DNA of 64,000 nt from NCBI RefSeq assembly GCF_958298935.1, contig NC_084921.1:55663001-55727000 (forward strand). The letters run 5' to 3'. This document shows positions 36,164 through 47,948 of the stretch, piece after piece. The notes under the pieces are model-generated. The model was not told the DNA's origin, made no database searches, and saw nothing but the letters and a program-made list of their open reading frames with translations. The position numbers and the translations under genes were made by a program. How positions within the stretch are numbered: the stretch's first letter is position 1; the number at the start of each line of letters is the position of its first letter. Origin of the DNA: Phragmites australis. Taxonomy: Eukaryota > Streptophyta > Magnoliopsida > Poales > Poaceae.

Positions 36164-37640
36164 CACTACCGGATTTTGATACTTTGTCGTGCCCAGGGCA
36201 CACGGCAAAGGCCTAAAAACACTCGGCAACGTGTTTGCCGAGTGTAACACTCGGCATAACACGGTCGGCATACACAGTACCGGCAAACAGCTGTTTGCCG
36301 AGTGTTTTATGTCGAGCACTCGGCAAACATATTTGCCGAGAGCCAAATACGACACTCGGCCAAAAAAAAACGACCTAACAGCGCCAGGGCCTTAACGGCC
36401 TCTTTGCCGAGTGTCTAATGTATACACTCGGCAAAAAGAGGACACGTGGCGCTCGCGACTTTGCCGAGTGTCCGTGGAATACACTCGGCAAATCACATCA
36501 CGTTTGCCGAGTGTATTAGAGGGTACTCGGCAAAGTGAGTACAGAATAGCGCCGAGATACCTAGAGGAATTGCACTTCACACAGTACTTTGCGTCCGCGT
36601 ATTCTTTCCTAAATAATATGCATCCCTTTGGACAAACATGTATCTGCTCATATGGCATCTTAAGTGCACGGAGGACTTTCTTCGACTCGTACATACTCTT
36701 TGGCAGAATGTGACCTTCCGGGAGAAGGCTACCAACAACTGTCAGCATTGCATCGAAGGTTTCTCGGCTGCAGCTAAACTGGGACTTGATAGCCATTAGG
36801 CGTCCGATGGCATCCAATTGAGAAACCTTGGAATGCCCGTGAAGGGGTTGCTACGCCGTAGACAACATATCATAAAAGTCCTTTGCGGTTGACTCCGGCA
36901 CTTCCTCCATACGTTTAGCTTCTTCCACTTGGCAAGCATTGAAAATTCCTTCTTTGTCTGGATGACAGCTGGAATGATAGTATATAGCAGAGAAATTCCT
37001 TTTTTAAGGCAAGCAAGAAGAATTGTCATTCTCCTTTGTTTGTGAGCTCAGCTCATCACACGGTAGCATCTTTGACACATGTTTAGAGCACAACTGATTC
37101 CAAGGGCCACTCCCAGGAGTCCACATCTGCTGCATCTCAATCTTGAAGCACGACTGAATTCTAACTCCAAGTTCATAACAATATCATCCTTAAACCATAC
37201 TGCAGTAGTACCGGAATCGATGTGTGGCGGCCCTTGATCGGTTGTTATTACGAGAAAGAAAAGAGAACAAAAGGAAACCAAAAAGAAAAAAAAGAAAAAA
37301 AATAGTTTGCCGAGTGCCTAATATCAGGCACTCGGCAAACATACATGTTTACCGAGTGTCCGTTAGACGACACTCGGCAAAGGGGCGACTCACCGTCAGC
37401 CGCCGAACGGAGGGACACGTGGCGCGTTGTTTGCCGAGTGCCCGAATTCGCCGAGTGTTTTTTCTCTTTTTGCCGAGTGCTATTGTTTGCCGAGTGTTTT
37501 TTGATGAATTTACCGAGTGCCTAATTGTTTGCCGAGTGCTTTCGTTGGGAACTCGGCGTATGTGGCTGTTTGCCGAGTACCCGATATAATGCACTCGGCA
37601 TACACGTAGGCACTCGGTATAGGCCTCGTTTCCGGTAGGA
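36164..37640. mobile_element. Small CACTA (En/Spm) element with a transposase fragment
   Basis: The left end reads CACTACCGGA; the right end reads TCCGGTAGGA, the inverted terminus with its last two bases changed. Both subterminal regions (36230-36540 and 37305-37620) are packed with TTTGCCGAGTG and CACTCGGCAAA motifs in both orientations, the transposase-binding array of CACTA elements. A TNP2-type transposase fragment lies between them. At 1.48 kb it cannot be autonomous. No clear 3-bp TSD remains. Confidence 0.85.
36541..36850 (-). pseudogene. CACTA TNP2-type transposase fragment
   Basis: Minus-strand reading gives QLDAIGRLMAIKSQFSCSRE, TFDAMLTVVGSLLPEG, LPKSMYESKKVLRALKMPYE and QIHVCPKGCILFRKEYADAK, then YCVKCNSSRYL. 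This is the N-terminal part of the plant TNP2 transposase (PF02992 family), with the Cys pairs of its zinc-binding stretch. The catalytic region is absent, and the ORF runs on into subterminal repeats. Confidence 0.8.
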
Positions 37641-37692
37641 TGAAGCCTCAGTGCTTTCCACTCAGGACAGGAGAGGAGAGGAGAGAGCAGAG

Positions 37693-38948
37693 ATGGCTGC
37701 TCGTGGTGCTACGCTCGCTGCCGCACTGGCAGTAGCTGCCCTCCTCTGCGCGTCTGCCGAGGCCGGCAACGCGAGGCAGCCTCCGGTGGTGGGCGGCATG
37801 TCGTTCGACTTGTACAAGCGGAGCTGCCCAAAGGCGGAGGCAATCGTCCGGGGCCTTCGTCAACGTCAAGGACGCCGTCCGCAAGGACATCGGCCTCGCC
37901 GCGGGGCTCCTCCGCCTCCACTTCCACGACTGCTTCGTCCAGGTAGGTCTCTAGCTACTCGTCCACGACTGAACGGATTGACGTACGTGTCGTGGTGCAT
38001 GTGCTGTGCATGCAGGGCTGCGACGCGTCCGTACGTGCTGCTGGACGGGTTGGCCACCGGGCCGGGCGAGCAGCAGGCGCCGCCCAACCTCACGCTCCGC
38101 CCCGCCGCGTTCAAGGCCATCAACGACATCCGCGACCGCCCCGTCGTCTCCTGCTCCGACATCCTCGCGCTCGCCGCCCGGGACTCCGTCGTGGTGGTAC
38201 GCATGCACAGTCGTCGTCTCGATCTAGCTCTGGTTACAAACAGATAGCTGCACGTACGCGAGACCAGATGCATGGACGACGTTGCGAGCGTTGTGCAGTC
38301 GGGAGGGCCGGAGTACAAGGTGCATGCCCCTGGGGCGGCGCGACAGCCTCCACTTTGCGACGCAGCAAGACGTCCTGAACGGACTCCTGGCGCCGACCTC
38401 CCACGTCCCCGCGCTGCTGGCCGTGCTGTCCAAGATAAACCTGGACACCGACGACCTGGTGGCGCTCTCCGGCGGGCACACCATCGGGCTCGGGCACTGC
38501 ACCTCCTTCGAGGACCGCCTGTTCCCGCGGCCGGACCCCACCTTGAACAACACCTTCGCCGGCAGCCTGAAGCAGACCTGCCCAGCCAAGGGCACCGACC
38601 GGAGGACGACGGTGCTCGACGTCCGCACGCCCCAACGCATTCCACAACAAGTACTACGTGAACCTGGTGAACCGGGAGAGGCTCTTCGATCACCTCTGAC
38701 CAGGACCTCTTCACCGACGCCAGGACCAAGCCCGTCGTCGCCAAGTTCGCGCAGAGCCAGAAGGCCTTCTTCAACCATAGTTCGCCTTTTCCGTCGTGAA
38801 GATGGGGCAGATCAACGTGCTAACCGGCTCGCAGGGGCAGTTCGGGCAGATCCGCAGGAACTGCTCGACGCGCAACCCCAGCACCGGCGCCGCCCTGCCG
38901 TAGTCAGCCGTGGAGAGCGTCGTCGAGGCAGAGAGCCTCGTCTTCTAG
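37693..38948 (+). pseudogene. Class III (secretory) peroxidase pseudogene
   Basis: Three exons, 37693-37942, 38016-38196 and 38299-38948, with GT-AG introns. It begins with a signal peptide (MAARGATLAAALAVAALLCA). It contains GLLRLHFHDCFVQ (distal His and Arg), GCDASV, VVSCSDILALAARDS, VALSGGHTIGLGHC (proximal haem His) and KMGQINVLTGSQGQ. Normal members oxidise phenolics in the cell wall using H2O2. Frame breaks: +1 at 37848-37855, +4 at 38030-38036, +4 at 38321-38327, +1 at 38630-38633, +4 at 38686-38691, +2 at 38778-38779. The final conserved Trp codon is TAG at 38901. The CACTA element ends only 52 bases before the ATG. Without the insertions it would be of normal length, about 340 residues. 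Confidence 0.9.
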
Positions 38949-39282
38949 ACTAGCCGTGATCGGTGTCAAGAGGCTGCTAATGTCGTCGAAAGCGTCTTGG
39001 GGAAATAAAATGACCATGCATGGCACGAAATCAAAATCTGGTGTAAATTAAGCTGTCAGGACGGCTATATCTACTAATGCTAATCCAGTTTCATGGACAA
39101 TTTAAATTTCCTGTTATCTGTCTATATATAAGCGTCGACGATCACAGATAGATAGAATGGCATAATTGCAAGAACGAGAAGATTTATGAAAGATGGGTAG
39201 CTCGTATATTTATGTTTCACCACAACTTACAATAAGCAGGTAGGTAGTACAAGTAGGAGAAACTGAAGCCCGGTGCACTTGG

Positions 39283-42200
39283 CTATGTCAAGAACACCAA
39301 AACGAATAGTATAATGAACAGAACAACCAGGAACACGATCAACAGAATCTGCCCCTTGATGCCAGCCTTCTTCATTACCATGGCCACTCTTTTCTGCACC
39401 AGAAAATGGTCAGGGCTTTACTTTGCAATTAGATTCTTGGGGAAAAGAAATAAAGGAAAAGGCAGGATCAAGTGTCATGTGGATTTTTTTTTTCTCGACG
39501 ACGAGAGACTCCAGACTCCCCCGGGCAATTTTTAAATTTTAAGATAATTGAGTACCGAATCCTGACTGGCCAGGAAACTCATTGAAATCAGTTTCTCAGG
39601 GAGATACCCACAAACTGGTGTGCCCCGGGTTCAAGCCCGGGTGACCGTCCCCTCTACCGGAGACACTAATCAACTGAGCTACTGCTCAGTTCGCGACATG
39701 TGGATATTCATATTCTCGGAAAAGGCATGTTATGTGGACATGCAAACTGGAACATACCCACTGAAGATGACAGAAAGAACAAACCTGCACAAAGTCAAGT
39801 CTGTTCGAAGTAGTCTCCATCTCCAAGCTTAGGTCGTTTAGGATCCTTTCCTGTAAACCAGTAATGTGTATTCCAGTTACTACATCCGGTTATTCTTTTT
39901 ATAATGCTACCCTTACAGCACAACTCTAGCAACTTTGCCCTTTGCCAATAGCAATTACCTGTCCAGACAGCTCTTCGTGTATGGTTAGCCCTACACCTCC
40001 AATCCGTTGGACACTTGCACTGAGCTCATCAAGTTCTTCATCCTGCTGCCTGAAGGGGGGAAAATCAGTACAGATATCAAGCCAATGCAAAACATATGAA
40101 CTTCTCATGACTTCAGTAGAAAAATATATAACTAGAAATATTTTGGCTACCAATTTTAAGATTAATCGTCATCTGCAATTTTTATATCTTTTGACAACTG
40201 TTAGAAAAACAATTATCAGGAGTAACTAGACTGCAATTGATAGCCTAGTACTGTAGTACATGTATGTCTTGCTTGCACAAACAAGAAAACGACAACAAAG
40301 CTGAAAAATGTTGTATAGCTACTTAGATAAAATAATCAGTAATTCTTGCTGCCTGACGGAAAAGTCAGTACAGAAATATTTTGGCTCGCAACTTCAAGTT
40401 GAATAATTATCTACATTATTTTACATCTTTAGACAACTGAAAGAAATGGCCAGGGATAATAACTTGATTACAATTGATATCCTGGTACATGCATGGCTTA
40501 CTTGCAGCAACAAGAAAGCAACAACAAAACTAACAAAATGTTGTATAGCTACTTAAATAAAATAATAATAACGATGTGCTGGTGGAAACACAAGAATGAG
40601 TGAAAACAAGGATAAGTTGTACCAAAGTAATATTCCAGGAAGAGCAACGAAAGCATCAACTAGAACAGATGAGCAAGAATACAACGTGTATGTGCCACTA
40701 AGGCAAATTCAACTTGACAACTTCTAGCATTTAACTAAAAAGCAGTGTGTGTGTGTCAGCGTGTCAAAAACCAAAGCCTTAGAACTAAAGGAAAGCATGC
40801 TTATGATGGTTAAAAGCACTGACATTCAGCAGAGGTTACATAAATGTTATATGTATGATGACTAGAAAAACAGCAAATTAAACACTACCTACGTGCATAA
40901 AGCCAGAATCCTATGTGTTAAACAGACAACATGTTTCTAACCAACATATTTGCACAGTACATTGAAAAAAAGCAAAAGCAAACTCACCTCATAAGTAGAA
41001 GCTGTCTATCTGATTCTGAAGAAATAAAGTCATCATTGTCTTGGGCAGAATAGAGGTTGGTTCTGCCTGTGCCCATTAAGTCCTGGTGTTTCGAAATTGC
41101 TGAATTGCTCTTCCCCTTTTCAACAGCTCTCCTGACTCTGCCAACCTGAATATAATCATCCGTAAATGGGATCCGAGAATAAACAAACATTACATTGGCA
41201 ACTGCAGAATCCGGAACATAGTAACATAATATCCCCAATTGTCTTTCCTTTTCCATACTACAGGATATCATGCTAACTGCAATTGTGCAACTCATGCATG
41301 CTCAAAATACACCTCATTGATAATCCTAACAAGTAGGTAGAAGAGACATCAAAGGGTGGTTGTAGTATAATTTGTAAAGAAGCAATCATTGAAGAATTGC
41401 TATATTATGAAAAAAAGGTACAAAATGAAGGATGGAATATCAAATATTTACCCGATTACGAGCAGAACCAGTCCAGTTCCGTCGTCTAGAAAGCTCGACT
41501 TCATCAAGTCCATAGTATGCAGGATCCCTTGATGCAACTGAGATTGTCTTTTCCAGCTCATCTACCTTTCAACATAAACAAACGCCATTTAGACTAGAAT
41601 AATTCTGCATCAAGGAAGTGGATATCTTATCCCATTAAAAAACAAAATTGATATATTAGATGCATAACAAATGACCAAAGAAGAATTTTGCATTCTCCAC
41701 TTGTGTTAGCAGTTTCTTCTACATGTACGGATGTACCAACAACAGCAACAGCAAAGATTTATGGCATTGTTACACTCTGTTTTTATACCTGCCACTCGAT
41801 GCTTTCACAGCTGGTAAGAAGCTCTTTTGTCAGATGAACATATTCTCCTGTGTTTGAAGCAGTTTCCTCCCAACGGTGGAAGGTATTTTGCAATTTATCA
41901 ATCTGGAGCAGAAAGAACTATACCGTCAGGACTAAAAGAAGAACGTAGAAACATGCATGTGGATGAATAAATATGTTTCTGAAGCTACGGTGGAGCCAAG
42001 CAACACAAGTACAAAGGAGCTTTATCTTGAGGAATAACTGAATACCACAGGTAAATGCATGATTTTTTTTCCAATGAAGGTAAATGCATGATGATGCGAT
42101 ATGTTTCTGAAACTATGAGAGAGTTATGAAGCCAAAGTAGTCCAACAGAGTTATCAGATCAAGAGAGATAATTAAGGCCTTAGTCTCTACCATGAGAGCT

Positions 42201-42579
42201 CCGTGCAGGCGGTGTATCAGGTAGCCTGCATATCCCCATTTACATATGTTTAATATATAGAAAATATACCTCACATTACAAAATTATATTTTCGAGAACA
42301 TCCCTAACTGCAAATTGAAATTCAAGAGTAACGAAACCACCTCAACATCTTTCTTGCCCGATGGGCACGATTTGCGAACTCGGTGAGATTAGACAAACAC
42401 GGGTACGTGCACAAACGCTCGGATTTCCAATCCTGATCGATGCAAGATGACGATTCGAAGCAGGAAGCTTGCACTCGCTGGAAACGAAGAGAGAGTAAAG
42501 AGCAAGGAGAGCTAGGATTACCGACCGAATCTTGGATCTCCTCCCGGACGATGTAGAATGGATCTTGCGCCGAGCTCAT
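39283..42579 (-). CDS. SYP61: Syntaxin of plants 61 (SYP61-type Qc-SNARE), seven exons
   Basis: Predicted exons, in coding order: 42526-42579, 41789-41902, 41452-41565, 40988-41145, 39959-40049, 39785-39850, 39283-39393. Together they give 235 residues in one open frame (Arabidopsis SYP61 is about 245). The start MSSAQDPFYIVREEIQDS and IDKLQNTFHRWEE form the syntaxin-6 N-terminal domain. DEELDELSASVQRIGGVGL to ERILNDLSLEMETTSNRLDF is the SNARE motif, with Gln177 in ELSGQER as the zero-layer residue. The C-terminus GQILLIVFLVVLFIILFVLV is the membrane anchor. SYP61 works in fusion at the trans-Golgi/early endosome and in osmotic-stress and ABA traffic. The exon 1 donor reads TCG|GTCGGT; a nearby GTAAT would break the frame. 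Intron 6 holds a SINE. Confidence 0.93.
39485..39696 (-). mobile_element. tRNA-derived SINE in the last intron of SYP61
   Basis: On the minus strand it starts GCAGTAGCTCAGTTGATTAG (A box), then GGGCTTGAACCC (a B-box variant), then a body with TCTCCCTGAGAAACTGATTTC, and ends in an A-run (T9 on plus at 39485). CATGTGGAT flanks both ends (39476-39484 and 39697-39705), a 9-bp TSD. Length is 212 bp, in the same direction as the gene. Confidence 0.85.
40044..40570 (-). repeat. Old tandem duplication in SYP61 intron 4 including the exon 5 acceptor
   Basis: TGCTGCCTGA at 40044 (exon 5 acceptor and first bases) recurs at 40347. The following text (AAAATCAGTACAG, AATATTTTGGCT, CTTTTGACAACTG/CTTTAGACAACTG, AATGTTGTATAGCTACTT) is present in both copies with many differences and one extra segment of about 65 bases in the first copy. 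Confidence 0.75.
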
Positions 42580-43394
42580 GGGGATTCTACGGATTGGGGA
42601 GCTTTGGGTGTCCCCTTTGGATTTCTCCGGTTCCGAAACCCTAAAAAGAGTTCGGGGCGAGGGATCTTGGATGAGTTGGGTGCGGAGGAGATCCTTGGCT
42701 TGCTCCGCTCCCTCCCGGCTCCCTCTGCTTCGTCGTCGTTGGGGACTGGAGGTTGGTGGATCCGTCATCCGTGGGTAAGAGGATCAGAGAGAAACAGTAA
42801 CTGTGACTTTAGGCAGATGGCAGTCGTTGGATTGGAAACGGATGGTCAAGATTTAAAGCAACAGTGTGCTACAGAACCCACGTATAGTAAAATCAGAACA
42901 ATGTTTGAATCTACTAAAGTAACATGTACTGTAGCATATCTCGCTGCTTATTGTACAGGTTCTGTTTACCCGTGACTTGACTTCGTAACGACAGAGGATC
43001 TGGATCCGATCTGTGGATGGGGCTGGTCCACCGACGGCTCCGAAGACTCGGTGCATGGCCTCGGTTCTTGTTCGTTGCGTCGGTCCACGACGCAGGCGCT
43101 CTTTTTCGGATCCGCATCATCTGATTTTGCTTTGACAAAGTCAGATGTGCTACAGTAATTTGCAGTTAGCGTTCCCCGTCAGCCAGATCACGAATAGACG
43201 GTCAGGATTTCAGTGATACAATACTGCTACATTACCCTTTTCAACAGTGTTTTGCTACAGTATTTTACTTTTTGCTACTGCATTTTACTGTTTATACACT
43301 CGCAAATTACTGTAGCACATCTGGTTTTGCTGAAGTAAAGTTAGAGGATATGAATCCGCCTTTTTTTCCTTCTTCCTTGAGCTTTTTTCTTAAG
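42580..43394. promoter_or_regulatory. SYP61 upstream region with a MITE-like inverted repeat
   Basis: It should contain the leader and promoter of SYP61 (minus). The ORFs here are chance. At 43142-43163 and 43302-43323 lies a perfect 22-nt inverted repeat (CAGATGTGCTACAGTAATTTGC). It extends with mismatches outward to about 43107 and 43362, giving a roughly 255-bp MITE-like element with inverted ends near 60 bp. GCTACAG motifs recur inside. The TSD is unclear. Confidence 0.6.
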
Positions 43395-44089
43395 GAAAAA
43401 TTAGTTCTAAAGCACCATAGGTGTAGGCTTTAGAAAAACTACTACCAAAATGTCCCTGTACATTTTAATAGCATCTGAAAGTTACACAATTTTGTTTTTT
43501 AGCACTCTATGGGCTACCGTGAATATTATTCCTATTTTTCATTTTTTTCAATCCAATAAGAATTGTGAAATACTACAACTACCTCCATCTATATCCTCAA
43601 GTCACACCTGCTTCCTTTCGGTCTCATTCGAAGTTGAAAACGAGTTGAGGGTGACAGGCCGTGACGACCGGCCACCCCGACGAGCGGCGGCGATTAGACA
43701 CCTCGTCCAGCCATAAAGTCCTGGCGTCCTGCTTCTCCTCGTTCATCGGCCCACTCCACATCTTATCTATCGGACCATTGCGCCTCATCCGCTGGCCTTG
43801 CCTAAACGAGCAGGTCCGCCCGCTGCGCTAAAACACTACAAGGGGGCTGCACCCATCTCTTTCTTGGACTGGTTGCTCTCGACCTTGACTTCTCCCCTCC
43901 GAGCGCCCATAGGTAAGCAAGCCCCACTACCTCTCTTCATTTTTGTGGGATTTTATGGTGAACCCACCCTAGAATTTGGGAAAAAAAAAATTGGACCCAA
44001 AAATTAGACGATGAAACCTAAAATTGGTTGTTGTTCTTTTTGTAGTTATATATATTAGAGCAAGAAGTAGAGCATCTTAGAACAGATTC

Positions 44090-47000
44090 ATGGACCCTGC
44101 TGAGATTCCCGACGGGTGAGCTATTTCCCTTCTTTTTTCAATCTAGTTTGTCCAATTTGTTTTGATGTTGTCTTGTGTGACATGTGTTAACTTTAAGCAC
44201 TTATGTTGCAGCGTCGACCCAAAGAATGCGTGCAAATTGAAAGTGACACTGAGCTCATATGTGCATATCCGTGTTGGTATAAAGGAGTATTGCAAGGGAA
44301 AAATGTTACACTGAGTGGTGGATTCGGAGAAATACTCGATAATTGATATGGTGAAAGAAATTGGTAAAGACTATGGTTAGGACAGTGCACATGAGGCCAA
44401 TTTCTGGTATAGTTCTAAGGATGCATACACTGTGAGGCTAGCCACTAACGATGAATTTCTTGGCTTGATTAGGACTTTAAGGAAGGTGAAGCTTATCACG
44501 ACCGAAGACAAATATGAGCATTTGTTTCTCACAAAGATTCCAAAGGATGTAAAGGCGGTGGGAAACACTCTACAACGAGAACTTGATTGGGCTGAGGAAC
44601 CCTAGTATAGCGACATTGTTATAGGTACACCCATACCACTAGAGGTAGAGAAGAAACATTATATGGTTTGTGGTGATGATCCAGATGCATATGAGCTAGT
44701 TAGGTATGATGAGGAGTGGAGGTACTTCAAGAAAGTTGAAAAGGACAAAGGAAAGGAACAGATGGTGCAGAAAGTGTAACAAGAAGTAGAAAAGAGCAAA
44801 GGAAAGGATCAAGCCGGCAGAAAAGACCAAACCAACAGAAAAGAGCTTGATGAAGACTGAGTTCTAGATGATGAAGCACAAGTTCTAGATGCTGCTATTG
44901 CACCCCTCACATCATATGATCAGGATAATCTAATGATTGATGTAGGAAGCAAATTTGAAGACAAGAAAGTTTTCATTTTAACTATGAAGCAATATGCTAT
45001 TAAAAATGAGTTTGAGACTGCAATTACACATAGTAGCACAAAAAGGTACAGGACCAAGTGTGCAGACGAAGATTGTCGATGGAGGGTTTATGTAAAGGAA
45101 CTTCTAGGGTATATCACATTTGTGGTATATAATTTGGTGAACATTCATTAGTTCTTATGTAAATGTGACGAACATATTCTTATATAATTTGATATTTTTT
45201 TACATGTGGTTGTGGTATCACAGTTGGTGGAGCACACTTGTGCTAGTACTATCAAGGTAACCGGAAAGCAGATTTCAAAGGTATGGATAGCTGATATGAG
45301 GTGTGAGAAAACGTCCAAATAATATTCTAATTAATCACCAGGAGGATCATTATTCATAATCACAACCTCGATGATTAACCAGAATATCATCCTGGTAGTC
45401 CCGGCATGTGTTTTGTGTCCAAGATCGAAACACATGCATTTCCAACATGTATATCACAACAAAGCTTAAGAAAGAGCGAGTAATTAACATTATATTATAA
45501 GTTTTTAAGCATGCAACAAGTTATCATAATTTACAGCAAAAAGAGAGCTAGGAGGAGACTAAAACCTGCTCAACTCCTAACCGGTAAAAGAACTAAGCAG
45601 CGGAAGACTAAAAGCTACACAACAAAAGGATATGGAGTCACATGCCTTTAGGCTCCATACCAAGACACTGAGTCCGGAGTAAAGTGTGCTAATCGGCAGG
45701 CACAAAGTAGACAAACGCCGCCCCCTCCTCACCGACCTGTGAACCTGCATCAACTTAAGGGCAGCACCCTGAGTACAAAGGTACTCGCAAGTCTTACATA
45801 ATATGGGTATATAATATCTCGACTCCAAAGATTATGCATTAAGCTGTTAGCAAGAGTAGACCACAAGGTTAAGTAAAATATATGCGGTAAGCAACCTAGA
45901 CATATGTATGAGCAACTAACTTAACCAACATATATGAAATTACCCTGCAACTACCAACTGATCATATGAAACTAAAACCACATTAGTATCAACATATAAC
46001 AAGTGCCATCTCGACCACCTCCCACATATCCGAACCACAAACCACGAGAACTCTACGACCGGGTGCAAATAAAACAATAGCATGCTCATGACCGAATGCG
46101 CGGCAGTTCAAACTGTTTATACACCATGCAGAGGGATACTCCTGAACACACACGACTCGGGGACCATACGGCTTGTGCCACCCGCTAAAGTGCACACAAG
46201 GGGGTACCCGTGTTAACCTTTCCCAACCAGCCCCAACCGTGTGGGGCATGCATCGCTCGGCGCGGCGATACTAGAACTACTCCCGAAGCAAATTAGTACC
46301 ACTTACAACCCCGCCCGCTCACACCGTCGATATTCACGCCCACAAAGCCACAGCTGCGAAGGTATTCGGCTTGCCTTACCATTAGATCAGCATGTGGTGA
46401 GTAAGGTAAGTGCTAAAGCCAACTACCCCGACGATCGGCCTTTAACGATGCAAGCGGCCTACGGTGTCTGGTTTTCCTCTACCGACCTACCCAGGAGAAT
46501 TCCACATCCGGACAGGACAAAACTCAATCATAGCACCATCCACAGCTCGTCTCATACTCACCACTCGACCAACCAACACGGTAACCATTGTGAAAGTAAT
46601 TTAACCTATAGCTCGCGAACAATGGGACGTTCCACCGCTCGACTTCTACCGAGGACCTATGCATTGCTAAGCATCTCGCATCACTTTTAAGTTAGACCTT
46701 AGCATGATTAAACCCAAGCTACAAGGATATAGATCAACAATACATCAAGGTAGAGACAATGCAATTCAACATAGGATCTACCCATCAAAACCCAACATTG
46801 ACTCTCTATACATGCAAACCTATTGATAAGCATAATTTATCAATATTTAGACTTCATTCAATACGACAAAGGTGCAATATGATAGATACTTACCTTGTTG
46901 TTTAGGTGGATGTAGGTCGTACCGTGGGGTTGATTCTACACACCTAACTGGGAAATACAGTGGTCAGTTAGCCTCAACAACTGGAATTGATGACCACAAT

Positions 47001-47948
47001 TGGATGTATTTAGTAGCCTATGGGGTTTTTGGCAAAGAGACGAATGCAAATTGGAAATGGTTCATGACTCATCTAAAATGGGTAGTTGGACCACCCCCTG
47101 GTTTAGTTATACATACAGATACTTGAAAGGGGCTAGAATATAGTGTGAACATTGTCTTTGGTGATGCAACTTAACATAGAGAGTGTTTTCGACACTTGAT
47201 GGCCAATTTCAGGAAGAAATTCATAGGGGATGTGTTGAAGTACATGTGGCCATGTGCTTGGGTATGCACACCGATGAGGCATCAAATGATGCTGGAGAAT
47301 AGATCTATAGTAGAGCCTGCTGCAATCTCTTACCTACATACCCACCACAACCGATTTTGGTATAGAGCTAAATTCTTAAGGGCATGCAAGGTGGACTATG
47401 TCAACAATAATATATTAGAATGCTTCAACTCATGGATAGAGGATTTCAAGGAACTGCCACTAGTAGATCTGCTGGATAAGATCAGGGAGAAGATTATGGA
47501 GAAAATTGCTATGAGATAGCTATAGCTAGTAAACTTAAAGACAAAATCTTGCCCAAGTGTGATCCATGAGCTGTATTTGAAGAGTAGAAGGCTACGCTAT
47601 ACCATCGTTAAAAGCGGGGGAGGAAAAGGAGAAGGAAAGGCATATGTCTCTAGAACTACTGGGTATGGTAAAGCTTGGAGGAATGCAGTAGACCTTGAAA
47701 AGCACGCATGTACTTGTGGACAATGGGAGGTAAGTGGAAAACCTTGCACACATGTTATTTCTTTAATAGGGTCAATGAGAGGAGTCAAAGTTGAGTCATA
47801 TGTCCATGAGTACTATTCAGTGGAGAAGTTCATCTTGACATATGTATTTGAGATCAACCCTATATGTGATAAAACTCAATGGGCAAGAGTGGACTCTGAT
47901 ATAGCCATGAGACCTCTAAAGCTTGAAAGATCTTCAAATAGAAATTAG
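44090..47948 (+). pseudogene. MURA-type MULE transposase, decayed and interrupted
   Basis: The ATG at 44090 (MDPAEIPDG) is followed by an intron to about 44212. The N-terminal part (LSSYVHIRVGIKEYCKGKNV, DEFLGLIRTLRKVKLITTED) has a few stops. The MuDR DNA-binding domain (PF03108) is at 44933-45130: KQYAIKNEFETAITHSSTKR, YRTKCADEDCRWRVYVKEL. EHTCASTIKVTGKQISKVWI follows to 45310. LTR sequence interrupts to about 46903. The DDE core resumes with GVDSTHLTGKYSGQLASTTG (first Asp), WKWFMTHLKW and GLVIHTDT (second Asp), then HRECFRHLMANF. The SWIM zinc finger CTCGQWEVSGKPCTH is near 47710-47750. Stops at about 47124 and 47172 and the insertion make it non-functional. Confidence 0.85.
45312..46903. 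mobile_element. Truncated long LTR inside the MULE transposase
   Basis: The right third (46345-46903) matches 3338-3860 of the truncated LTR near the left edge, including GTGGTGAGTAAGGTAAGTGC and the CAAGCGG(T/C)CTA block. It breaks off at ACCTTGTTG where that copy continues, and MULE coding resumes at once. Part of the LTR was probably lost together with some of the MULE. The left border is approximate; I saw no TSD. Confidence 0.65.

Noticed and set aside
36230..37620. Many short direct and inverted repeats (TTTGCCGAGTG) that look like a repeat array
   Set aside because: Spacing is irregular, both orientations occur, and a TNP2 fragment and CACTACCGG ends surround them. They are CACTA subterminal repeats, not a CRISPR or satellite array.
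37866..38778. Long minus-strand ORFs opposite the peroxidase
   Set aside because: They are antisense shadows of GC-rich exons; the plus strand shows all peroxidase motifs.
39617..39696. tRNA gene candidate on the minus strand
   Set aside because: A and B box-like motifs are present, but there is no complete cloverleaf. The sequence continues into a body with an A-tail and has a 9-bp TSD, so it is a SINE head.
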